A stretch of 37,328 nt of DNA from positions 5,190 through 42,517 of the forward strand of contig JAHDCQ010000009.1 of assembly GCA_020629845.1 (NCBI GenBank), written 5' to 3'. Source of the DNA: Saprospiraceae bacterium (GTDB lineage: Bacteria > Bacteroidota > Bacteroidia > Chitinophagales > Saprospiraceae). The notes under the pieces are model-generated. The model had not been told where the DNA came from. It did no database searches and worked only from the letters and a program-made list of their open reading frames with translations. The translations under genes and the position numbers were made by a program. This document shows positions 30,768 to 37,328 of the stretch, piece by piece (the first letter of the stretch is position 1; each line of letters opens with the position of its first letter).

Positions 30768-32069
30768 ATGAAAAAAATACTACTACTCGTATTATGCTGT
30801 GTATGTGGAACGCTACTATCAGCACAAAAAGAAGCACGTATACACATTGATGCTAAAGCCGATGCCATCGAGTCGAAAGTGATAGAATGGCGGCGACATT
30901 TGCATGAAAACCCTGAATTGTCCAATCGAGAATTTGAGACCGCAAAATACATTGAAGCACATCTACGAAAGCTTGGCTTAGAGGTGAAAACGGGCGTAGC
31001 TTATACAGGAGTAGTGGGTATTTTAAAAGGCGGAAAACCTGGCCCAACTGTTGCCTTACGTGCTGATATGGATGCCTTGCCCGTAGTCGAGCGCGTAGAT
31101 GTACCTTTTGCCTCCAAAGTAAAATCAACCTACTTAGGTTCGGAAGTCGGTGTAATGCATGCTTGCGGACACGATACGCATGTAGCAATGCTTATGGGAA
31201 CAGCGGAAATTTTGACAGGCATGAAAAAAGACTTAGCAGGCAATGTAGTCTTCATTTTTCAGCCTGCTGAAGAAGGCGCGCCTCCAGGCGAAGAAGGTGG
31301 AGCAGAACTCATGGTGAAAGAAGGTATTATTAGCGATACAGGAGCAGATGTGGTGTTTGGCTTGCATATCAGTTCAGGCTTAGAAGTAGGCAAAATCCGC
31401 TACAAACCTGGTGGCGCGATGGCTGCGTCCGACCGTTTTGTAATTACGGTAAATGGCAAACAAACACATGGTTCGCGCCCCTGGGGAGGGGTAGACCCGA
31501 TTATGGTATCCGCGCAAATTATTCAAGGCTTACAGACTATTATCAGTCGCCAAACCGAACTGACTAAGGAAGCGGCAGTTATCACCGTAGGTAAAATACA
31601 GGGCGGTGTACGCAATAATATCATACCTGAAAGTTGCGAAATGATAGGCACTATTCGTACCCTAGATACGGCTATGCAGCGCATGATTCATGATAAAATT
31701 CGCTTAACCGCGACCAAAATTGCAGAAAGTGCAGGCGCGACGGCTGATGTGGATATTCAAATCGGTTATCCAGTCACCTTCAATAGTCCAGAATTGACGC
31801 GTATGATGTTGCCGACTATTTTCGATACCGCAGGAGAAGAGAATGTATTGCTATCGCCTGCTATCACAGGTGCGGAGGATTTTTCCTTTTTTGCGCGCGA
31901 AGTGCCGGGACTGTTTCTATTCTTAGGAGGCATGCCAAAAGGACAATCGCAATTCGATGCTGCACCACACCATACGCCTGACTTTTTTATTGATGAAAGC
32001 GGCATGAAACTCGGTGTGCGAACCCTCTGCAATCTTACCTTAGATTACATGAAAATGCACCCAGAGTAA
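30768..32069 (+). CDS. secreted M20 family metallopeptidase/amidohydrolase
   Basis: This 433-residue enzyme starts with signal peptide MKKILLLVLCCVCGTLLSAQ. It belongs to the M20D type (IAA-amino acid hydrolase, hippurate hydrolase, N-acyl-amino acid amidohydrolase). Marks: WRRHLHENPELSNREFETA, ALRADMDALPV, metal ligands in GVMHACGHDTHVAML, FQPAEEGAPPG and GLHISSG, and a late His in AAPHHTPDF. A dimerisation domain occupies about 215-335 (TVNGKQTHGSRPWGGVDPI). It would hydrolyse N-acyl amino acids or dipeptides in the periplasm, after the S9 and C1 peptidases upstream. A hairpin follows the stop. Confidence 0.92.
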   Translation: MKKILLLVLCCVCGTLLSAQKEARIHIDAKADAIESKVIEWRRHLHENPELSNREFETAKYIEAHLRKLGLEVKTGVAYTGVVGILKGGKPGPTVALRADMDALPVVERVDVPFASKVKSTYLGSEVGVMHACGHDTHVAMLMGTAEILTGMKKDLAGNVVFIFQPAEEGAPPGEEGGAELMVKEGIISDTGADVVFGLHISSGLEVGKIRYKPGGAMAASDRFVITVNGKQTHGSRPWGGVDPIMVSAQIIQGLQTIISRQTELTKEAAVITVGKIQGGVRNNIIPESCEMIGTIRTLDTAMQRMIHDKIRLTATKIAESAGATADVDIQIGYPVTFNSPELTRMMLPTIFDTAGEENVLLSPAITGAEDFSFFAREVPGLFLFLGGMPKGQSQFDAAPHHTPDFFIDESGMKLGVRTLCNLTLDYMKMHPE

Positions 32070-32077
32070 TAGCTTGT

Positions 32078-32125
32078 TTTTCAAGGATTTTCTAAATTTT
32101 TTCAGATTTAGAAAATCTTTGAAAA
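32078..32125 (+). terminator. hairpin after the M20 gene
   Basis: TTTTCAAGGATTTTCTAAAT (32078-32097) pairs with 32106-32125 at 19 of 20 positions, the last as G-U, with an 8-base loop TTTTTCAG. It starts 9 bp after the stop. No T-run follows, as with the other AT-rich end hairpins in this window. Confidence 0.55.
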
Positions 32126-32213
32126 CGCTGATAAAACCCACAAAAATACGGCTATTGCAATCCCATTGACAAATAAATATTAACTATCCGTAACTAATAT
32201 TTTATATCAAATA

Positions 32214-32242
32214 TTGTTTTTCCATCCATATTTTTATCTTTG
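32214..32242 (+). promoter_or_regulatory. promoter of the large repeat protein
   Basis: TTG (32214-32216) and TATCTTTG (32235-32242) are 18 bp apart, a good match to the Bacteroidota TTG-N19-TAnnTTTG promoter. The leader to the ATG at 32321 would be about 70 bases. This is the clearest promoter in the window. Confidence 0.65.
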
Positions 32243-32320
32243 CGTATATCTACCAGTGGAATTATTAGTACACCCGCCTTATTATAATACAAATTAAAGT
32301 AGTTTAATAAATACTCAATT

Positions 32321-35300
32321 ATGGCAAATAAACAGTCATTCTTGCTAGGCATGGCACTTATGTTGGGATTGGTGTCTGTGCATTTTAGTAGTGTTTACGG
32401 ACAAACTCTTGATGAAAGAGATTGTCTAGGAGCTAAGTTGTTATGTGAAACTGGCTACCAAGAAAACCAAATAATACTTGATGCAGGACAGGAAATAGAA
32501 GAGATATTTGATGGAGCCACATGTATGGATGAACAGGAGGCAGCTATGATATGGTATACCTTTAAGCCTGAAAATACAGGCTTATTTGGTTTTACTATTA
32601 CCCCTAATAACCCTGATGATGATTATGATTGGGCTTTATTTAATCTCACGACTGCAACTTGTGATGATTTGTCCACTTTTATGGCAGAACGATTACTTAT
32701 TAGCTGTAATGCCACAGGTTCTGCCCCTGGGGATGATCCTTATTGTAATGGGGAAACAGGTATGGTACCAGGAGGTGTCTATAGTAATCAAGGACTTGGG
32801 TGTGGTAGCTCTAATCCAGGACCAACATCAGGTTTCTCCCGTTATAATGCTTTAGTACAAGCAAATGCAGGTGACACCTACGTATTAGCTGTACAAAACT
32901 GGACTGCTTCTGGAACTGGCACTTACGATGGCTATGTTATCAACTTTAACGTATCTCCAGACTCAGGTATTATTGACGATGAAGCACCTGCTATTAACAG
33001 TGTAAGTGGAGGACCTTCCATATGTGATAATGAACCCATAATAATTTCAATTAATGAAAAAATATCTTGTACAAACCTTACAGATGTCCGTGTTCGTTTG
33101 ACTGGGCCTGATGGGAGTATACTTATAGGTTCCGCGGCAGCAGACGATTGTTTACGAGGAGCAGTAGGGACTGATGAAATAGTTATTACGGCTGATTTTC
33201 GTGGAGCTGTTGCTGGTAATTATAGAGGTGTTATTGAGAATAATTCAACAAATCAAGCAGGTCTTGTAGATGGTTGTGGTAATAATATAGTACTTCCTTT
33301 AGAGTTTGAAGTATTTTTAACTCCAGATAATTCTGTAGATGTATCTATTAGGAATACAACTCCTAGTGCAGATGTATGTGCTGGGGAAACGGTTGTGTTG
33401 CAAGCAAATCCTTTTTTTCCTGATTTTCAAAACCTTAATGGTTATACTTGGCGACTTAATGGAAGTATTGTAGGAACTGGAAGAACGCTTGATGTAACAC
33501 AGCCAGGAACATACGAAGTAGAACTCCGTCGCAATGGAAATACAAGTAGTCCGGCTTGTGAAACAGGTTTTGCGGTTTCTGTAGTTGGTAGCGATATATC
33601 TGTAGATTTAGGTGCAGATAGAAGAGGTTTATGCCCAGGTGCACAAACACTTAATGCGGGGTCGGATGGTACATTTTATAGTTGGAGTACGGGACAAAAC
33701 GGTGCAAATTTATCAGAAATTACAGTAACTCAAAGTGGAGATTATGGTGTAACAGTAACAACCGATTGTGGGGATATTGAAGACCAAATTACCATTCAAT
33801 ACAATGAGATTAATTTCACGCCCACCAATCTGACCCCCGCTATTTGTTCAGGAAATCCTGTTAATATTGGTGGTCCCGATATAGGTGGTGGCGCTACTTA
33901 TTCTTGGAGTAATGGTGATACAGGCAATATTATTCCAATTACGCAACCTAATACTTATGTACTAACTGTGCGGCAAGGAGGATGTCAAGAAATGTTTACA
34001 TTCAATGTTGGAGAATCACCAACACCTGATGTATCCATCGCAGGACCAACTAGTGCATGTGCAGGACAAACTGTGAACTTAGTAGCCAATGATGCAAATA
34101 ATACAGGGGCTACTTATACTTGGAGCACAGGCTTTGTAGGGCAAATATTAACCAATGTCCCCGCTGACTCATATACTGTTACTGCTAGAACAAACGAAGG
34201 CTGCGTAAGCACCGCTACTACAACAATAAGCGAGCTCGCTGCTCCTGCTGCAACTATAAATGGCGGTGGCAACTTTTGTGCAAGTGACTTACCTGTAACG
34301 CTTACCGCAAGTACAGGAAATAGCTATATGTGGAGTACAGGAGAAACAAGCCAATCTATTGAGGTTTCCTCGACCGATACCTATACAGTAGTCGTAACGG
34401 ACAACAATGGATGTGAGAGTTCTCCAGCCAACGCCAGCGTAGGCGTGATAGCACTACCATCCATCAATTTAGCACAGGCAGCAGAATGTTCAGGTGACCG
34501 CTTGACCTATTCGCTGACCATTGGTACAGAAAATAACAGTACTATTTCCGCTACGCGCACCGATAATGGCAGCGATGTAGGAATTGTAAGTGGAGGAAAT
34601 GGTAGCTTCACTATTCAAGGTATTCCAGAAGGCGTAGGTGTCACTATACGCGCAAGCACACCGAATGGCTGTGTGCGCGAGCTACCTATTGCAGCACCCT
34701 CCTGTGGCTGTCCGCCAGTCTTAGCTCCAAACCCAGGGAATACAGTAACCATTTGTGAAGGCGAAACACCGCCTGCACTTACCGCAAGTCCTACTGAGCC
34801 GAATACGATAATTCGTTGGTATGATGTACCAACAGGCGGAACAGCACTTTTTGAAGGCAGCAACTTCAGTACTCAAAATGCAGGCACATATTATGCCGAA
34901 GCATTTAATACCAATACACAATGTGAAAGTAGCAGTCGTGTAGAAGTTCGTCTAGTAATAAATGCCAAGCCAGTAGCCAATATTACAGGTAGATTGGAGG
35001 CCTGCCCTTATGGTGGCACGACTATGCTAACAGCGACTGGTGGTACAAGCTACCAATGGTCGAATGGTGCAAGTGGACCAACCGTAAATGTAGGAGCAGG
35101 TTTTGTAAATGTAATTGCCACCGATGCAAATAATTGCGTAAGTGATCCAGTAGCGCGTACGGTTACAGAGTTTACTGTAGCACCAGTCAGCATCTCCAGC
35201 GATGACCCGAATAATAGTGTTTGTCCTGGTACAACCACAAATTTGACAGCAAGTACTGGAATGAGCTATGAGTGGAATACGAGTAGCACCGACCAAACTA

Positions 35301-37328
35301 TCCCTGCAACTGATGGTATGTATAGCGTTACGGTCACAGATAATAATGGTTGTGAGGAAGTAGGTAATATTACTATTGGAGAAGAAGATTTGCCAACCAT
35401 TATGCAAGTGAACAATGGCGATTGTTCTGGCGACCGTCAATTCTATGATATGCGTATCAATACCGAGGCGGATAATACCATCACTTCGACTAGTGGTACG
35501 CGTACAGGTGGTGGCGGCTTCTTTACAATACGCGATATTCCAATAGCTGATGATATTATTGTTATCGTTACCAATCCAGCAGGTTGTCAGGAGACACGCT
35601 CCATTGCAGCACCTTCTTGTGCATGTCCCGATATAGCAGCACCAGCAAGTGCTGTTGGGCCAGGTTTTACAATATGTCAGGGAGAAACTCCGCGAGAATT
35701 TAGTATGGATGCCAATGGTTTAGAAGCAGATGATGTTATTCGTTGGTATGATGTGGCATCTGGCGGTACGCCTTTAGCTACAGGCGTAACCTTCACACCA
35801 CCTGCAGCAGGCACTTACTTTGCAGAAGTATTTAATACCGTGAGTCAATGTAATAGTCCGCGTACACCCGTTAGTTTAACTATTAATCCAAGACCGATAG
35901 CGACAATTTCTGGCACACCTAATGTCTGCCCAGGTCTACAAACCCAATTGAATGCAAATATACAAGGCGGTGGCGCGATGGGCTTCCAATGGTCTGCCAA
36001 TACAGGCAATGCAACTGGCCCAAGTGTAAACGTAGGTGCAGGGATGTATAGCGTAGTCGTGAGAGATGCAAATGGTTGTACAGGTACAGACGATATTACC
36101 GTAGGACAATTTGCCGTAGAAGACGCGACGATTATGGGGGCGGATAATGTTTGCCCTGATAATATGGTTACTTTACGTGCAAGCGATGGCGATAGTTGGA
36201 ATTGGAGTAACAGCAGTACTGACCAAAATATTAGTGTCGGTGCAGGGCCATACAGCGTAACGGTGACAGATGCAAATGGCTGTGAAAGTATAGCGAATAG
36301 AACAGTTGCAGAAAATGATACGCCAACAATCACACCCGTAAATACTGGCGATTGTTCAGGCGACCGTCAGAGCTATGATATGCGTATCAATACCGAAGCC
36401 GATAACATTTTGACTCCTTCAGCGGGTACTGTTACAGGTGGTGGTGGCTTCTTAACCGTTCGCGGTATTCCAGCAGGAGAGGCACTTATGGTGACTGTAA
36501 CCAATCTAGCAGGCTGTTCGGAAATGCGAACCATTTCAGCACCCGATTGTAGTTGTCCAGATATAGCTGCGCCGCCAAGTATAAGCGGAGCTACGGTTAC
36601 GATTTGTTCCGATGAGGCAATACCAACCCTCAATATGAGCGATACCAACTTAGGCGCAGATGATGTCATTCGTTGGTTCGATACTGATTCAGGCGGTACA
36701 CCTTTGGCTACAGATGCGGGTTTTAGACCAAGTATGGCAGGCACCTACTTTGCAGAAGTTTATAATACAGTAAGTGATTGTAGCAGCCCACGCACATCAG
36801 TACGCTTGGTGATTAATGCAGCACCAACGGCTACCATTTCAGGTACACCTAATGTCTGCCCTGGTGGATTGACAGAATTGAATGCGAACCTTCAAGGAGG
36901 TGGTGCTACAGGCTTTCAATGGTCAGCAAGTGCGAACAACTCGAACAGCCCAACAGTCAATGTAGGTGCAGGCATGCACAGCGTGGTAGTGACCGATGGG
37001 AATGGCTGTACAGCTCAACGAAGCATTACCGTAGGGCAATTCGATGTAGAGCAAGCAAGCATCATGGGGGCAGATAATGTTTGCCCAGGACAAACGATTA
37101 GACTTACTGCAAGTGAAGGGGAAAGTTATAGCTGGAACAATGGCGGTACAAATGATAATGTAAATGTAGGTGCTGGTTCTTATACCGTAGTAGTTACGGA
37201 TGCGAATGGCTGTACTAGCGAAGCCACTAGAGGCGTATCCGAAAACGATGTACCAGAAATTAATGTTCCCTCCAATTTAGTACAATGTGCGGATGATCGG
37301 CAAACCTATGAAGCAAGAGTAAATATAG
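32321..37328 (+). CDS. giant secreted repeat protein, probable adhesin (partial, runs off the right edge)
   Basis: The frame from ATG 32321 stays open to the window end, at least 1,669 codons. It starts with a signal peptide (MANKQSFLLGMALMLGLVSV, then HFSSVYGQ). Residues about 30-215 form a Cys-rich N-terminal domain (WYTFKPENTGLFGFTITPNN, CNGETGMVPGG) common in large Bacteroidota surface proteins. Then come Ig-like modules of about 75-90 residues with the pattern C-x-G ... TYxWSxG ... YTVT ... GC (about 340-720), and from about 723 a ~311-residue repeat. Such proteins are normally exported by the type IX system through a C-terminal domain, which lies beyond this window. Role as adhesin or gliding-type surface filament is inference. 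Confidence 0.88.
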   Translation, partial: MANKQSFLLGMALMLGLVSVHFSSVYGQTLDERDCLGAKLLCETGYQENQIILDAGQEIEEIFDGATCMDEQEAAMIWYTFKPENTGLFGFTITPNNPDDDYDWALFNLTTATCDDLSTFMAERLLISCNATGSAPGDDPYCNGETGMVPGGVYSNQGLGCGSSNPGPTSGFSRYNALVQANAGDTYVLAVQNWTASGTGTYDGYVINFNVSPDSGIIDDEAPAINSVSGGPSICDNEPIIISINEKISCTNLTDVRVRLTGPDGSILIGSAAADDCLRGAVGTDEIVITADFRGAVAGNYRGVIENNSTNQAGLVDGCGNNIVLPLEFEVFLTPDNSVDVSIRNTTPSADVCAGETVVLQANPFFPDFQNLNGYTWRLNGSIVGTGRTLDVTQPGTYEVELRRNGNTSSPACETGFAVSVVGSDISVDLGADRRGLCPGAQTLNAGSDGTFYSWSTGQNGANLSEITVTQSGDYGVTVTTDCGDIEDQITIQYNEINFTPTNLTPAICSGNPVNIGGPDIGGGATYSWSNGDTGNIIPITQPNTYVLTVRQGGCQEMFTFNVGESPTPDVSIAGPTSACAGQTVNLVANDANNTGATYTWSTGFVGQILTNVPADSYTVTARTNEGCVSTATTTISELAAPAATINGGGNFCASDLPVTLTASTGNSYMWSTGETSQSIEVSSTDTYTVVVTDNNGCESSPANASVGVIALPSINLAQAAECSGDRLTYSLTIGTENNSTISATRTDNGSDVGIVSGGNGSFTIQGIPEGVGVTIRASTPNGCVRELPIAAPSCGCPPVLAPNPGNTVTICEGETPPALTASPTEPNTIIRWYDVPTGGTALFEGSNFSTQNAGTYYAEAFNTNTQCESSSRVEVRLVINAKPVANITGRLEACPYGGTTMLTATGGTSYQWSNGASGPTVNVGAGFVNVIATDANNCVSDPVARTVTEFTVAPVSISSDDPNNSVCPGTTTNLTASTGMSYEWNTSSTDQTIPATDGMYSVTVTDNNGCEEVGNITIGEEDLPTIMQVNNGDCSGDRQFYDMRINTEADNTITSTSGTRTGGGGFFTIRDIPIADDIIVIVTNPAGCQETRSIAAPSCACPDIAAPASAVGPGFTICQGETPREFSMDANGLEADDVIRWYDVASGGTPLATGVTFTPPAAGTYFAEVFNTVSQCNSPRTPVSLTINPRPIATISGTPNVCPGLQTQLNANIQGGGAMGFQWSANTGNATGPSVNVGAGMYSVVVRDANGCTGTDDITVGQFAVEDATIMGADNVCPDNMVTLRASDGDSWNWSNSSTDQNISVGAGPYSVTVTDANGCESIANRTVAENDTPTITPVNTGDCSGDRQSYDMRINTEADNILTPSAGTVTGGGGFLTVRGIPAGEALMVTVTNLAGCSEMRTISAPDCSCPDIAAPPSISGATVTICSDEAIPTLNMSDTNLGADDVIRWFDTDSGGTPLATDAGFRPSMAGTYFAEVYNTVSDCSSPRTSVRLVINAAPTATISGTPNVCPGGLTELNANLQGGGATGFQWSASANNSNSPTVNVGAGMHSVVVTDGNGCTAQRSITVGQFDVEQASIMGADNVCPGQTIRLTASEGESYSWNNGGTNDNVNVGAGSYTVVVTDANGCTSEATRGVSENDVPEINVPSNLVQCADDRQTYEARVNI
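34487..37285 (+). repeat. ~933-bp in-frame tandem repeat within the adhesin gene
   Basis: Anchoring on the CSGDR/CADDR motif, copies begin at 34487, 35423, 36353 and 37286 (the last truncated by the window edge). Intervals are 936, 930 and 933 bp, that is 312, 310 and 311 residues. Each copy contains in order SFTI/FFTI, AP-C-CP, TIC-GE, IRW(Y/F)D-SGGT-L, AGT-AE--NT, C-P and VNVGAG plus two more Cys-rich modules. Copies 2 and 3 are visibly the most similar; copy 1 is more diverged. Confidence 0.9.

Noticed and set aside
32586-32855. 89-codon plus-strand frame inside the adhesin region
   Set aside because: It is out of frame with the long open frame from 32321, whose translation has a signal peptide and coherent domains.
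35027-36744. Several 120-160 codon minus-strand frames in the adhesin region
   Set aside because: They are antisense shadows of the repeat protein and recur with its repeats.

Overview
The window looks like chromosomal DNA of a Bacteroidota bacterium, probably of the Saprospiria type (order-level placement is inference). The signs are: A-rich leaders instead of strong Shine-Dalgarno sites; -7 elements of the TAnnTTTG / TAnnTTCG kind; a hybrid two-component regulator with a periplasmic TPR sensor; a TraR/DksA-like protein without its zinc finger; secreted peptidases ending their signal peptides in A-Q; and a very long repeat-built surface protein with the N-terminal domain common in predicted type IX secretion substrates. 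No rRNA, tRNA, CRISPR array, transposase or phage gene was seen.

Layout. 1-4.2 kb: end of an unknown gene, dienoyl-CoA isomerase-like crotonase, TesB thioesterase, BipA/TypA GTPase. 4.2-4.9 kb: gene-poor, with a possible decayed gene. 4.9-8.9 kb: a four-gene same-strand cluster of a DksA-like protein, an ATP-grasp-like protein, a GshB/RimK-like ATP-grasp ligase and an AstE/aspartoacylase-type zinc hydrolase, which together look like a small-molecule or peptide ligation/hydrolysis pathway. 9.0-18.2 kb (minus strand): ABC exporter, a possible small ORF, hybrid sensor regulator, DinB-like protein, two overlapping small membrane proteins, large secreted M14 carboxypeptidase. 18.3-18.5 kb: the orphan 3' end of a secreted-protein gene. 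18.5-23.0 kb (plus): polytopic membrane protein, ExbB, two ExbD, threonine/serine dehydratase, strong terminator. 23.1-25.9 kb: DUF3291 protein facing a tight minus-strand operon of coiled-coil protein, roadblock/longin-like protein, Ras/Rab-like small GTPase and PAS-like protein. 26.2-32.1 kb: secreted S9, C1 and M20 peptidases. 32.3 kb to the right edge: an open-ended repeat protein of at least 1,669 codons with a ~311-residue tandem repeat.

The most interesting material is of three kinds. First, the Ras-like GTPase operon, a prokaryotic small-GTPase signalling module. Second, the double ATP-grasp plus aspartoacylase cluster. Third, a recurring intergenic architecture: spacers built of short units, mostly 7 bp, often arranged as inverted repeats, with a different unit sequence at each locus but the same design. 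The clearest examples are three related elements in the exbB-exbD-exbD-dehydratase spacers; others lie near 1.05, 11.2, 20.2, 29.1 and 30.4-30.7 kb.

Functionally the region mixes housekeeping lipid and translation functions with cell-envelope energetics (ExbB/ExbD), secreted protein degradation (M14, S9, C1, M20), surface adhesion and signalling. Start codons were moved inward from the longest frame wherever a signal peptide or family N-terminus supported it. All family calls come from reading motifs; no database search was possible.
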